From Streptococcus gordonii (GTDB lineage Bacteria; Bacillota; Bacilli; Lactobacillales; Streptococcaceae): a DNA stretch of 64,000 bases. The first letter of the stretch is position 1; each line of letters opens with the position of its first letter. The stretch lies in the NCBI RefSeq assembly GCF_001553855.1, contig NZ_LQWV01000004.1:1-64000 (forward strand), in the 5' to 3' direction. The position numbers and the translations under genes were made by a program. A model generated the notes under the pieces. That model ran no database searches. It had not been told where the DNA came from and saw only the letters and a program-made list of their open reading frames with translations. This document shows, piece by piece, positions 27,742-39,759 of the stretch.

Positions 27742-28413
27742 CTATTTAAAAAATGATGTCCCTATTCTCACAAATGTTGACCCGTTAGCAATTGCAGTTG
27801 CAAAATCTCGACTCATTCCCATACTGATCTCAGAAAAGGGCATATTAGTTATTTGTTTATTTTGTAATTTTTTCTGAAGTTCGTGGGTCGCTTGGAATAT
27901 TTTTTCTAAGTCTTCTTCTCCAGCGTCTATGGGAGCCATAGTCATAATCCCCACTATTTCGATATGTTCAAGTTTTTCTAAAGCAGGTAAAACAGCTTCT
28001 ATCTCATTCACCGCAAAACCATGCTTGCTTTCTTCACCAGACACATTGACTTGCAAGAAGCATTTAATAGTATGTTCTGCTCGCTTTTCAATTTCCTCGG
28101 CTAGTTTTAGGGAATCCAAAGCATGGAAATAATCAACATAGTTAATAACTTCCTTAACTTTTCTACGCTGAAGCGTTCCTATTAAATGCCAAGTCAACTC
28201 CTCATCCTTTAAATACTGGTACTTTTCTAAGAATTTATCCACTCGGTTTTCACCGATTTGTTTTACTCCTGTTTTTACCAGCTCTTTAGCAGTAGAGCTG
28301 TCAACATACTTGGTGACAGCTACAATACTTACTGAATTTTCAGGACGATTTGCCTTTCGAGTAGCTTCAGCTACTGCTACAAAAACTTGATCCTTATTTT
28401 TTTGTAAATCCAT
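27742..28413 (-). CDS. yggS: PLP homeostasis protein, YggS family
   Basis: 223 residues with the alanine-racemase N-terminal-like barrel. The PLP lysine is in VSIVAVTKYVDSSTAKEL, and IGENRVDKFLEKY, WHLIGTLQRRK and SEISMGMSRDFATAI are the family signatures. It buffers pyridoxal 5'-phosphate. Two bases separate it from ftsZ, so it is co-transcribed with the division genes as in most streptococci. Confidence 0.94.
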   Translation of the reverse strand: MDLQKNKDQVFVAVAEATRKANRPENSVSIVAVTKYVDSSTAKELVKTGVKQIGENRVDKFLEKYQYLKDEELTWHLIGTLQRRKVKEVINYVDYFHALDSLKLAEEIEKRAEHTIKCFLQVNVSGEESKHGFAVNEIEAVLPALEKLEHIEIVGIMTMAPIDAGEEDLEKIFQATHELQKKLQNKQITNMPFSEISMGMSRDFATAIANGSTFVRIGTSFFK

Positions 28414-28415
28414 TT

Positions 28416-31071
<2,656 letters not shown>

Positions 31072-31191
31072 TACATCATTCCTCTCTATCATTCGAGTTT
31101 CCTACTTTATCGACAACTCTAAAAAATACAGTTATCCATTGCCTATTATAACACAAAAATAGCAAAAGTGGAGAGTTTTTCTTCGTTTTCT

Positions 31192-32400
31192 TTAGTTATT
31201 TGTTTCGTCAGTAACATCTGACGGAGCCACCTCTGTTTCACTTGGCACAGTTTCTTCAGAACTTTCTTCTTTTTCTTGTTCTTGATCTTGTTCTTCTTTT
31301 TGTACTAGACTGGCAGAATAGCTAAAGATTCCCGCTTCCATATCCACAATACTAGGTTCTGTCAACAATGGATGCACACGACTGTAGTATGGCAATTTCT
31401 TATGAATATCTGAGAGAGGGACAATAATCTTATGCTCATCTCTCATTGTTAAAGTTAATAAATCTTTTGTAGCCTTACTTGGAGTCAAGTCAACAGTTTG
31501 AATTTCATTCTTGATACTATCCGGTACATCTGATAATTCTTGCACAAGTTTCTTAACCTTAGCTTTATCAGATAGATTAAGGCGCATGTAATTTTCAGGC
31601 AAAGCTTCTTTCTTCACCGGCTGATTAATCACTGTTCCATTGCTAATGACTGGATAGATATTCCCAGTAGAAGCTTCATAGGCTAGAATCTTATATTCTG
31701 TAACTTGGATTTTGAATGTAATTGGGAACTGATATGAAATTTCAGCCTTTTCGATCCAAGAATTCGCTTTTTTCAAGTTGTTAGCATACTGATTACGATT
31801 TAAAAAAGTTGTTAAAGTGTAGTCTCTGCTATCAATTTGAGTAGCTTTGATAATTTCATCTTGGCTTACTCGTTCATTCCCTGTAACAACTATATTTTTA
31901 AGACTACCTAAAGGAGTAATAAAGTAGAGTGACAGAAGAATCAAGAGAGAGCTGATGACCAGAACTGGTAGAGCCCTGTATAGATGAATTCTTTCGATTC
32001 TAGGTTTATCTGGCTTAGATTCTTTTTCTATTCCTACATCAGCTTGACCAATAAAATTTTCAGTTCGATCTTCTGAATCATCACTTGATTCTTCGGTGTT
32101 TTCTTTATCAGACTCTTCATCGTCTTCTGAGGGTTCTTCTACCTCTTCTGACTCTTCAGGCTCAGTCACCTCATCGTCATCTGAATCTTGATCTTGAACT
32201 TCTTTTTCTTCTTCACTACTATCTGTTTCGTTTGTTTCAGTAGACTCTGAAGTTTCAAAAGTCTCATCGTTACGCTCTTCTTCATCAGTTTCAGAGGCTT
32301 TTTCTTGAGATTTTTTTTCTAAGTACTCCTGATGACGCTTTTGCCATGCAGATAAATATTTTTGGAGTTCTTTTTGGTCACCTTTATCTTTTGTCGTCAT
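31192..32400 (-). CDS. divIB: Cell-division protein DivIB/FtsQ
   Basis: 402 residues. The cytoplasmic N-terminus (about 1-130) is very acidic, with long E/D/S-rich stretches. One membrane segment follows at about residues 147-167 ([18 protein letters not shown]), then an extracellular POTRA domain ([26 protein letters not shown]), the beta domain, and a second E/Q/S-rich tail after residue 365. It bridges FtsL/DivIC and the septal synthase. Start overlaps the murG stop by 4 bases. Confidence 0.95.
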   Translation of the reverse strand: MTTKDKGDQKELQKYLSAWQKRHQEYLEKKSQEKASETDEEERNDETFETSESTETNETDSSEEEKEVQDQDSDDDEVTEPEESEEVEEPSEDDEESDKENTEESSDDSEDRTENFIGQADVGIEKESKPDKPRIERIHLYRALPVLVISSLLILLSLYFITPLGSLKNIVVTGNERVSQDEIIKATQIDSRDYTLTTFLNRNQYANNLKKANSWIEKAEISYQFPITFKIQVTEYKILAYEASTGNIYPVISNGTVINQPVKKEALPENYMRLNLSDKAKVKKLVQELSDVPDSIKNEIQTVDLTPSKATKDLLTLTMRDEHKIIVPLSDIHKKLPYYSRVHPLLTEPSIVDMEAGIFSYSASLVQKEEQDQEQEKEESSEETVPSETEVAPSDVTDETNN

Positions 32401-33467
32401 TTTTTCCCTTTGTTAATATCATTCTTCAATACAGCATAAAAATCTTCTACTGACTTGATTTCATGAGAATTTTTCATCGCTTGATAATATGATTCTTTAT
32501 CCCTTAGAACCTGCTCCACAGAAGCTTCCAGCCCTTCTAAAGTTAGCTGCTTTTCTTCCAGCTTCACAGCATAGCCTTTTTTCACAAAATAATCCGCATT
32601 TTCAATCTGATCGCCGCGGCTGGCCTCGCGTCCTAAAGGAACGATGATATGCAACTTAGCCATAGCCAAGAGCTCAAAGATAGTATTAGATCCGCCGCGA
32701 GTCACCACTACATCTGCCAAGTCCATCAAAGGCTGGTAGAGGTCAGTCACATAGGCTCTGCGAAAGAGACGGTCAGACAAAACATCCAAACTTGCATCGC
32801 CTGTCAGATTGATGATGTTATAATGCTCGGTCAGTGCAGCTTGATTCTGGCTGACAAAGTCATTAAAGACCTTAGCACCTGCAGAACCACCGACAAAAAG
32901 CAGGGTTGGCAGTTCCTTATCAAAATACTGACGAATTTCTTCTAGTTCCTGCGGTGGGACTGACTCTTGACTGCCGACCTTGGTTACAGCTCCGACATGT
33001 TCAATCTTAGTCAGACTGGAAGGTTGCTCAAAGGTCGCATACATCTTGGTCGCACACTTATAGGCGATTTTATTAGCCAAGCCAATGGATAGATCCGACT
33101 CATGAACATAGACGGGCACCCCAGACAGCCGAGCTGCAATCACAGGCGGAACAGATACAAAGCCTCCCTTAGAAAAGAGCGCCTGAGGCCGAACCTTAAG
33201 CATAATGCCCAGCGACTGGAAAATGCCCCAGACGACCTTAAAGCCATCCAGCAGATTCCGCCACGAAAAGTAGCGGCGAAGCTTGCCCGTAGCTACCGAA
33301 TGGAAGGTCACGTCCAATCCAGACTTTTGGATTTCTTGATACTCAATACCATGCTTATCGCCAATATAATGAACCTGCCAGCCTTCTTTGATAAATTTCG
33401 GAATCAGGAGAAGGTTGAGGGTTACATGCCCAACCGTTCCTCCACCTGTAAATATAATCTTTTTCAT
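32397..33467 (-). CDS. murG: UDP-GlcNAc:lipid I GlcNAc transferase
   Basis: Glycosyltransferase that makes lipid II at the inner face of the membrane, 356 residues. N-terminal [14 protein letters not shown] is the glycine-rich motif, [13 protein letters not shown] and [13 protein letters not shown] follow, and the C-terminal donor-binding part has [15 protein letters not shown] and [15 protein letters not shown]. Lies one base after murD. Length and motifs are those of the streptococcal MurG. Confidence 0.97.
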   Translation of the reverse strand: MKKIIFTGGGTVGHVTLNLLLIPKFIKEGWQVHYIGDKHGIEYQEIQKSGLDVTFHSVATGKLRRYFSWRNLLDGFKVVWGIFQSLGIMLKVRPQALFSKGGFVSVPPVIAARLSGVPVYVHESDLSIGLANKIAYKCATKMYATFEQPSSLTKIEHVGAVTKVGSQESVPPQELEEIRQYFDKELPTLLFVGGSAGAKVFNDFVSQNQAALTEHYNIINLTGDASLDVLSDRLFRRAYVTDLYQPLMDLADVVVTRGGSNTIFELLAMAKLHIIVPLGREASRGDQIENADYFVKKGYAVKLEEKQLTLEGLEASVEQVLRDKESYYQAMKNSHEIKSVEDFYAVLKNDINKGKK

Positions 33468-33468
33468 T

Positions 33469-34821
33469 TTAACCTTTTAATTCTTCAAATGCAGCGAGAA
33501 ATTCATCGCCTCGAACTTCAAAATTACTATACATATCCCAGCTGGCGTTGGCAGGACTGAGCAAGACAATATCTCCTGGCTCTGCTAGAGCAAAAGCCTT
33601 ATGAGCTGCATCCCGGACATCAATCGCATCCAGATAAGAAACACCAGCCTGATCAGCTGCCCTCTTTACACGCGGAGCTGATTGTCCTAAGATGACCATT
33701 TTCTTGAGTCCTTTGAGGTCAGGCACCAATTCGTCAAATTCGTTGCCCCGATCCAAGCCACCTGCTATCAGAATCACCTTGCTATTATCAAAGCCAGATA
33801 GAGCTTTCTGTGTCGCCAAGATATTGGTAGACTTGCTGTCATTGTAAAAGGAAACGTCATTTACACGTCCCACATACTGGAGACGGTGCTTCACACCACC
33901 AAAAGCAGACAAGACTTCTTTGATCGTCTGATTGTCAATGCCACGCAGTTTGGCCACAGCAATCGTAGCCAGAGCATTTTCGACATTATGACTGCCAGGA
34001 ACACCGATTTCAGCCACCTTCATAATCGCTTCTCCACGGAAGGTCAAGACATCACCATCAAGATAGGCACCATCCACCTTTTCAGTTGTTGCATAGGGAA
34101 CGACAGTAGCCTGAGTCTGGCTAGCCATTTCCTTGGCCCAGTTTTGATTGAAATTCAAAACCAAATAATCATCAGCAGTCATGTTTTTCTGGATATTCCA
34201 CTTGGCAGCTGCATATTCCTCAAAAGATCCATGATAATCTATATGAGTTGGTATGAGATTAGTGATCACAGCAATTTGTGGATGAAAAACCTCAATCCCC
34301 ATCAATTGGAAGGAAGACAATTCCATGACCAGTGTATCCTTGCTGCTGGCTGTTTGGGCTACCTGGCTGGCTGGAAAGCCGATATTTCCTGACAAGAGAC
34401 CATTCTGACCTCCAGCCGTCAAGACTTGCGCAATCATGGTTGTAGTCGTCGTTTTACCATTTGAACCCGTAATACCAATAATCGGTGCTTCAGAAATCAG
34501 ATAAGCCAGCTCAACTTCAGTAATGACTGGAATCTTCTTCTCCAGAGCTCGAACAACCATGGCATTGTCATAAGGAATACCTGGATTTTTAACCATCAAT
34601 TCAAAGTTTTCATCCAGCAACTCCAGAGGATGTCCTCCTGTCACTACTTTAATACCTTCTTCTAGCAAGGATTGGGCAGCAGGATTTTCCTCGAAAGGCT
34701 TACCGTCATTAACTGTTACAATGGCTCCTAATTTATCTAAAAGTCGAGCAGCAGATTCACCTGACTTAGCCAAACCTAAAACCAAGACTTTCTTGTTAGC
34801 AAAACTGGCTATATTTTTCAT
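33469..34821 (-). CDS. murD: UDP-MurNAc-L-Ala:D-Glu ligase
   Basis: ATP-dependent Mur ligase, 450 residues. The P-loop [14 protein letters not shown] is near residue 115, [18 protein letters not shown] in the central domain carries the carbamylated-lysine region, and [14 protein letters not shown] with [12 protein letters not shown] lies in the C-terminal domain. First gene of the murD-murG-divIB-ftsA-ftsZ run; its promoter must lie in the 34822-35018 gap. Confidence 0.97.
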   Translation of the reverse strand: MKNIASFANKKVLVLGLAKSGESAARLLDKLGAIVTVNDGKPFEENPAAQSLLEEGIKVVTGGHPLELLDENFELMVKNPGIPYDNAMVVRALEKKIPVITEVELAYLISEAPIIGITGSNGKTTTTTMIAQVLTAGGQNGLLSGNIGFPASQVAQTASSKDTLVMELSSFQLMGIEVFHPQIAVITNLIPTHIDYHGSFEEYAAAKWNIQKNMTADDYLVLNFNQNWAKEMASQTQATVVPYATTEKVDGAYLDGDVLTFRGEAIMKVAEIGVPGSHNVENALATIAVAKLRGIDNQTIKEVLSAFGGVKHRLQYVGRVNDVSFYNDSKSTNILATQKALSGFDNSKVILIAGGLDRGNEFDELVPDLKGLKKMVILGQSAPRVKRAADQAGVSYLDAIDVRDAAHKAFALAEPGDIVLLSPANASWDMYSNFEVRGDEFLAAFEELKG

Positions 34822-35018
34822 AAAAAACCTCTTTAATTGTACTTCATTCTATTTTACCCTTTTTTAAAGAAATAAAAAAGTCATAGATGCGCTTTATTTA
34901 CCTCTGTTGTTAACTTGTGAAAAAAATGTGATATTTTTTCTGATTTGCAATGATTTGTAATAGAACCCTAAAAGTTATAAGAGTCCTTTCCTTCGAGTCT
35001 TTTCATTTTGTAATCTAT

Positions 35019-35060
35019 AAAAAAAGGCCTAGAACTAAAGCGAATTTTAGTTCTCAAGCC
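35019..35060 (-). terminator. Terminator after typA-DUF3165
   Basis: On the minus strand GGCTTGAGAACTAAA and TTTAGTTCTAGGCC form a long stem with a 6-base loop, followed by seven T. It isolates typA/DUF3165 from murD. Confidence 0.85.
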
Positions 35061-35065
35061 AATTT

Positions 35066-35344
35066 TTAATCTCTTCTTTTATCGCCTAAAAAATCAAATA
35101 AACCAGGTTTCTTATCTAATCGAGCAATGTCGCGTAAGGCAAAATAAGCCAAAATAAGCATAGCAGCCCCGACAAATAACTCTCCTGGCATTTGAAAAAT
35201 CCTAAACGCTGCTAATACCAAGAGAATGATAAACAAAACCAAGACTAATACAACTGATAAGACATTAAAGGTTCCTTTAATGCTCTGAGGAGCAGCAAAA
35301 AGGTAATATAAGAGTATCAAAATTCCAATTATTAAATAAACCAT
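35066..35344 (-). CDS. DUF3165 family membrane protein
   Basis: 92 residues with three hydrophobic segments (about 2-20, 26-48, 55-70) and a charged C-terminus (RLDKKPGLFDFLGDKRRD). The family is limited mainly to streptococci, and its place between typA and murD is conserved. Function unknown. It follows typA by 23 bp and shares its terminator. Confidence 0.8.
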   Translation of the reverse strand: MVYLIIGILILLYYLFAAPQSIKGTFNVLSVVLVLVLFIILLVLAAFRIFQMPGELFVGAAMLILAYFALRDIARLDKKPGLFDFLGDKRRD

Positions 35345-35367
35345 CTTGCTACTCCTTTTCCTTTTAC

Positions 35368-37215
35368 TTATTCAGCTGCAGCTGATTTTTTCTTTTTGTT
35401 GGCTTTCTCACGCTCTGCCTTGTTGAGAATTTGCTTACGCAAACGGATAGACTCAGGCGTTACTTCCATGTACTCATCGTCGTTCAAGAACTCAAGCGAC
35501 TCTTCAAGGGTCAAGATACGAGGTGTCTTGATAACAGCTGTTTGGTCCTTGGTAGCTGAACGAACGTTGGTCATTTGTTTAGCCTTAGTGATGTTAACTG
35601 TCAAGTCGTTTTCACGAGAGTTTTCACCGATGATCATTCCTTCGTAAACCTCAGTACCTGGGTTAACAAAGATAGTACCACGTTCTTCGATAGACATGAT
35701 AGAGTATGTTGTAGCCTTACCAGCATCGATAGAAACGAGGGCACCACGATGGCGACCACCAATTTCACCAGGAATCACTGGCAGATATTGATCAAAGGTA
35801 TGGTTCATAATTCCATAACCGCGAGTCATAGATAAGAACTCAGTAGAGTAACCAATCAAACCACGGGCAGGAACCAAGAAGACCAAACGAGTCTGTCCAT
35901 TTCCTGTAGCCACCATGTCTAGCATTTCACCCTTACGTTCTGAAAGGCTTTGGATGACAGAACCTTGGTATTCTTCTGGAGTATCGATTTGGACTCGTTC
36001 AAATGGTTCGCACTTAACGCCATCAATCTCTTTTACGATAACTTCTGGACGAGATACTTGCAGTTCATACCCCTCACGGCGCATGGTTTCGATAAGGATT
36101 GACAAGTGCAACTCTCCACGTCCTGAAACAGTCCATTTATCTGGTGAGTCCGTTGGGTCAACACGAAGGGATACGTCTGTTTGCAGTTCTGCTTGCAAGC
36201 GTTCTTCCACCTTACGAGAGGTTACCCATTTTCCTTCACGACCTGCAAATGGTGAGTTGTTTACCAAGAAGGTCATTTGAAGGGTTGGCTCATCGATGTG
36301 AAGGATTGGAAGAGGTTCAACGGCATCTGTTGGAGTAATGGTTTCACCAACAAAGATATCTTCCATACCTGAAACGGCAATCAAGTCACCTGCTTTTGCT
36401 TCTTGGATTTCACGACGCTCCAAACCAAAGAAACCAAAGAGTTTTGTGACACGGAAGTTTTTCGTTGTGCCATCTAGCTTAGAAAGGGTAACTTGGTCCC
36501 CAACTTTCACACTACCACGGAAGACACGTCCAATACCGATACGTCCAACGAAGTCATTATAGTCCAAAAGTGACACTTGGAACTGCAAAGGCTCATCTGA
36601 GTTGTCTACTGGAGCAGGGATATGGTCGATGATGGTATCAAAGATTGGTGCCATTGTTTTTTCTTGATCAGCAGGATCGTCTGAAAGTGACGATGTTCCG
36701 TTGATCGCTGAAGCATAAACAACTGGGAAATCAAGCTGGTCGTCATCTGCACCAAGCTCAATGAAGAGTTCCAAGACTTCGTCTACTACTTCTGCTGGAC
36801 GAGCTGATGGTTTGTCGATTTTGTTAACAACCACGATTGGGACAAGATCTTGTTCCAAGGCTTTTTTCAATACGAAACGAGTTTGTGGCATGGTTCCTTC
36901 GTAGGCATCTACGACCAAAACAACCCCGTCAACCATTTTCATGATACGCTCAACTTCTCCACCGAAGTCCGCGTGTCCTGGTGTGTCCATGATGTTGATA
37001 CGAGTTCCATTGTAAGCAACGGCTGTATTTTTAGCAAGAATAGTAATTCCGCGCTCTTTTTCGATATCGTTTGAGTCCATCGCACGCTCTGCCAATTCAG
37101 TACGTGCATCAAGAGTTTCAGATTGTTTTAATAATTCGTCAACGAGGGTTGTTTTACCGTGGTCAACGTGGGCGATAATAGCGATATTCCGAATATCTTC
37201 TCTTAATTTTGTCAT
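35368..37215 (-). CDS. typA: Ribosome-associated GTPase TypA/BipA
   Basis: Translational GTPase, 615 residues. G1 is [10 protein letters not shown]2 lies in KERGITI, G3 DTPGHADF, G4 [10 protein letters not shown], then EF-G-like domains and the BipA C-terminal domain. It helps 50S assembly and stress/low-temperature growth in other bacteria. The C-terminal Lys-rich tail (ERKA.. type, [12 protein letters not shown]) is normal for streptococci. Confidence 0.98.
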   Translation of the reverse strand: MTKLREDIRNIAIIAHVDHGKTTLVDELLKQSETLDARTELAERAMDSNDIEKERGITILAKNTAVAYNGTRINIMDTPGHADFGGEVERIMKMVDGVVLVVDAYEGTMPQTRFVLKKALEQDLVPIVVVNKIDKPSARPAEVVDEVLELFIELGADDDQLDFPVVYASAINGTSSLSDDPADQEKTMAPIFDTIIDHIPAPVDNSDEPLQFQVSLLDYNDFVGRIGIGRVFRGSVKVGDQVTLSKLDGTTKNFRVTKLFGFFGLERREIQEAKAGDLIAVSGMEDIFVGETITPTDAVEPLPILHIDEPTLQMTFLVNNSPFAGREGKWVTSRKVEERLQAELQTDVSLRVDPTDSPDKWTVSGRGELHLSILIETMRREGYELQVSRPEVIVKEIDGVKCEPFERVQIDTPEEYQGSVIQSLSERKGEMLDMVATGNGQTRLVFLVPARGLIGYSTEFLSMTRGYGIMNHTFDQYLPVIPGEIGGRHRGALVSIDAGKATTYSIMSIEERGTIFVNPGTEVYEGMIIGENSRENDLTVNITKAKQMTNVRSATKDQTAVIKTPRILTLEESLEFLNDDEYMEVTPESIRLRKQILNKAEREKANKKKKSAAAE

Positions 37216-37397
37216 GATTGCCTCTATTACTTTAAATTTTTATTTCTAACTGAACAATTATACCACAGTCTAATTCAAAAATCACAGTTTAGCCAAGTGT
37301 AAATGTTTTCATTGAAAAATCAGCCCTTCTCGCATCGATTTGCATTTCTTACATTGAAAACTTATAATTAAGCATAAGATTATTAAAAGGAAAAACT

Positions 37398-38123
37398 ATG
37401 CGATTAGACCGTTTACTAGCTCAAGCATCAATTAGCCGAAAATCCATGAAACAGGCCTTGCTCCGAGGGGCTATTCTGGTTGATCAGAACCCCGCTAGAA
37501 GTCTTAGCCAAAATGTAGATACTGGTCTACAAGAAATCCTCCTCGATAAACAAAAGATTTCTGTTCCTGCTCATCGTTATTTTATGATGAATAAACCGCG
37601 AGGATATATAACAGCCAACTCCGATGCTAGTAAAGAAACAGTAATTGATCTGATTAAAAAGGAAGACTTTAGTGAGGAACTATACTCTATTGGTCGCTTA
37701 GACAGGGATACGACTGGCCTCCTCTTAATTACTGATAACGGTCCTCTTGGCTTTCAACTACTTCACCCTCAATATCATGTAGATAAAACTTATTACGTCC
37801 AAGTTAACGGGCTTCTAAATAATCAGGCTATTGAAGCCTTCCAAGAAGGCGTTCGCTTCTTAGATGGCAAGGTTTGTAAGCCGGCTCAACTCATAATCCA
37901 CTCTGCTACCCCTGTTTTGAGCACAGCTTCTGTAACTATCTCAGAGGGAAAATTTCACCAAGTGAAGAAAATGTTCCTAGCAATAGGAGTGAAAGTTACC
38001 TATCTCAAAAGAACTCATTTTGGAGATTTTCAACTTGATCCCAATTTGGATGAGGGTGCCTATCGTTCCTTAAATCAAGATGAGCTAAAGCTTATCAAGA
38101 ACTATCTAGAACTAAGTCGATAG
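37398..38123 (+). CDS. rsuA: 16S rRNA pseudouridine synthase, RsuA family
   Basis: 241 residues: an N-terminal S4 domain (MRLDRLLAQASISRKSMKQALLRGAILV) and a pseudouridine synthase core with the catalytic Asp in YSIGRLDRDTTGLLLIT. C-terminal KFHQVKKMFLAIGVKVTYLKRT is the RluB/RsuA/E-family signature. It presumably modifies 16S U516-equivalent. AAAGGA lies 7 bases before the ATG; the gene stands alone between typA and a terminator. Confidence 0.9.
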   Translation: MRLDRLLAQASISRKSMKQALLRGAILVDQNPARSLSQNVDTGLQEILLDKQKISVPAHRYFMMNKPRGYITANSDASKETVIDLIKKEDFSEELYSIGRLDRDTTGLLLITDNGPLGFQLLHPQYHVDKTYYVQVNGLLNNQAIEAFQEGVRFLDGKVCKPAQLIIHSATPVLSTASVTISEGKFHQVKKMFLAIGVKVTYLKRTHFGDFQLDPNLDEGAYRSLNQDELKLIKNYLELSR

Positions 38124-38158
38124 ATTATATTTTTCTAATTTCCACCTTTAATATTTGA

Positions 38159-38238
38159 TCTCGCTTCTTGACCAACCAATTGAATCATAATCACCGATAG
38201 ACGAGTGGTTCATTTGTCTAGCACCTAAGGGAGCGAGA
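38159..38238. repeat. Inverted-repeat element after rsuA
   Basis: TCTCGCT (38159-38165) and AGCGAGA (38232-38238) are perfect 7-bp ends of an 80-bp segment with weaker internal complementarity (around GACCAACC and GTGGTTC). It lies between the rsuA stop and the following terminator and is probably a structured RNA tail or a small intergenic repeat. Confidence 0.35.
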
Positions 38239-38242
38239 CATA

Positions 38243-38275
38243 ATAAAAGGCACAGATTTTATCTGTGCCTTTTAT
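38243..38275. terminator. Bidirectional terminator between rsuA and the rhodanese gene
   Basis: AAAAGGCACAGAT and ATCTGTGCCTTTT are perfect 13-bp arms with a 3-base loop; T-rich sequence on both strands. Both flanking genes converge on it. Confidence 0.88.
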
Positions 38276-38297
38276 ATATAATATGTTTAAAGCTAAA

Positions 38298-38675
38298 TTA
38301 ACTTGTTTTAACTTTTCCCTTCCAACTATCCAGCCCATAAGACAGGATATAGATGTCAGAAAAACCATTTTTCTTTAAGAGTAGAGCTGCATTCATTACT
38401 CGTTGACCGCGAGCATTTTCATAAAGCAAGACTGGCTTATCTTTACGAAGTGCACCCAAATTTCCTTTTAACTGTGTTGAGGGAATGTTTCGAGCCCCCA
38501 AGATATGCTTCCGATGAAAGTCAACAGGTTCCCGTAAATCCACAAGCTGACCTTGACGGATTAGGCTCGCAAATTCAGCATTTTCAACAACTTTTGCTGC
38601 TCGACGCAATCTAAAATAGTTAAAGCCCATCCAAGCCAGTATACCAGCCATAATCGCCATCAAAATCCAGGTCAT
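38298..38675 (-). CDS. Membrane-anchored rhodanese-like protein lacking the catalytic Cys
   Basis: 125 residues from MTWILMAIMAG at 38675, whose ATG overlaps the yqgQ stop as ATGA. One N-terminal membrane segment (about 2-20) is followed by a rhodanese fold: GQLVDLREPVDFHRKHILGARNIP and later GFSDIYILSYGLDSWKGK. Where active rhodaneses have the Cys loop, this protein has LLYENARGQR, with no cysteine, so sulfur transfer is unlikely. It may bind a ligand or partner instead. Linked with yqgQ. Confidence 0.82.
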   Translation of the reverse strand: MTWILMAIMAGILAWMGFNYFRLRRAAKVVENAEFASLIRQGQLVDLREPVDFHRKHILGARNIPSTQLKGNLGALRKDKPVLLYENARGQRVMNAALLLKKNGFSDIYILSYGLDSWKGKVKTS

Positions 38676-38896
38676 TTCTTCCATTCTCCATTCTTCTCGA
38701 TATATTTCAACTCTAACTGATGCTCACGGCGCAAGACTGCTTCAGCCTCTAAATATTCTAGTTTGCCCATCAAGCCCGCATCGTAAATTCGCTCTAGCTC
38801 AATCTTCATCAGTTCTATATCATACAATCGCTTTCCCATATAGATTACGATGCCAAAACTTTTGAGAAATTGCTGAACATCATAAAGTGTTTTCAT
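38672..38896 (-). CDS. YqgQ family (DUF910) protein
   Basis: 74 residues from MKTLYDVQQFLKSFGIVIYMGKRLYDIELM at 38896 (read in pieces); a longer reading from 38932 has no family match in its extra 12 residues. It is a short helical protein seen next to glucokinase genes in other Firmicutes; function unknown. Here its partner is the degenerate rhodanese gene, coupled by ATGA. Confidence 0.85.
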   Translation of the reverse strand: MKTLYDVQQFLKSFGIVIYMGKRLYDIELMKIELERIYDAGLMGKLEYLEAEAVLRREHQLELKYIEKNGEWKK

Positions 38897-38949
38897 GTGC
38901 CTTATTGTACCAGATTTTACACATATTTTCAAGATGGAAAAATAAACAG

Positions 38950-38976
38950 AAAAAGCAGCTATGTCAGCTGCTTTTA
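38950..38976 (-). terminator. dpr terminator
   Basis: AAAAGCAGCT and AGCTGCTTTT pair around 5 bases with a T run on the minus strand, about 100 bp after the dpr stop codon. The intervening sequence holds nothing else I recognise. Confidence 0.7.
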
Positions 38977-39075
38977 AAAGAGGGGTGATAAAAAATATCT
39001 ATCATTCTAGGAATAAAATTCTATAGATAAGACTCTAATCATATTTAAGAATTTTATTTCTTCTTCAAACTTTTT

Positions 39076-39591
39076 TTACAATCCTGGTGCTTGGCCAATT
39101 TCAGCTGTCAACATCCAGATAGTCTTTTCTAAATCTGCTTTAGCCCCAACAAAGATATCATTGGTTACATCGTCACCTTCTTCGTCAGTCACATCCAGCG
39201 CTTCTTGGTATACATTTGTCAAATAGCGGAAGATTTCAATTACACGCGCTAAACTTTCTTCTACGTTTTTGCTAAATTCACCAGCTTTTTCTTCGATCTT
39301 ACTATGTTGGATAAATTCTGTCAAAGTAGAGTATGGTTTACCACCCAAAGTAATCAAACGTTCGCTAACTTCATCCAAAGTTGCATCCAAAGTTTCCATG
39401 TATTCATCCATTTTTGGATGCCAAACCATGAAACCAGCACCACGCATATACCAGTGAACTTGGTGAAGAGCAATATGAGCAGTATAAAGATCTGCCACCA
39501 CTTGGTTCAATACAGCCTTAGTTTTTGGCAAAGAGTTTTGGTTTACAAAAGTTGCTACATCAGTTGCAGCGGCATTTTTTACTTGAGTCAT
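39076..39591 (-). CDS. dpr: Dps-like peroxide-resistance ferritin Dpr
   Basis: 171 residues, dodecameric iron-storage protein that oxidises Fe(II) and protects DNA and cells of catalase-negative streptococci from hydrogen peroxide. The ferroxidase residues are in HQVHWYMRGAGFMVWHPKMDEYMETLDATLDEVSERL (read in pieces: H, D and E of the Dps centre). It has a strong promoter and a perfect PerR box, so peroxide induction is expected. Confidence 0.97.
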   Translation of the reverse strand: MTQVKNAAATDVATFVNQNSLPKTKAVLNQVVADLYTAHIALHQVHWYMRGAGFMVWHPKMDEYMETLDATLDEVSERLITLGGKPYSTLTEFIQHSKIEEKAGEFSKNVEESLARVIEIFRYLTNVYQEALDVTDEEGDDVTNDIFVGAKADLEKTIWMLTAEIGQAPGL

Positions 39592-39613
39592 ATTCTTACC
39601 TCGCTTATTTTAT

Positions 39614-39677
39614 TTATAATCATTCTAATCTTTTTAGATTATGGTTTAATTATAATGCTTCTAAATAAGAAAGTCAA
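39614..39677 (-). promoter_or_regulatory. dpr promoter with PerR box
   Basis: On the minus strand TTGACT (39672-39677) and TATAAT (39649-39654) are 17 bases apart. TTAGAATGATTATAA at 39614-39628 fits the PerR consensus TTANAATNATTNTAA at every fixed position and lies roughly at +14 to +28 of the expected transcript. Confidence 0.88.
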
Positions 39678-39744
39678 GACAAAAGATTCAAAAAAAGACT
39701 TTATTAGAAAAGTTGCAAAATTTCAGAATTTTTCTGTTTAAAAT

Positions 39745-39752
39745 TACGAATA
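39745..39752 (+). promoter_or_regulatory. ComX/SigX competence box (cin-box)
   Basis: TACGAATA, the exact consensus octamer recognised by RNA polymerase with ComX. It ends only 7 bases before the ATG of the prepilin peptidase gene. Confidence 0.88.
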
Positions 39753-39759
39753 AATAAGT

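Noticed and set aside
33886..34392. Plus-strand frame of 168 codons
   Set aside because: Antisense to murD; no recognisable domain.
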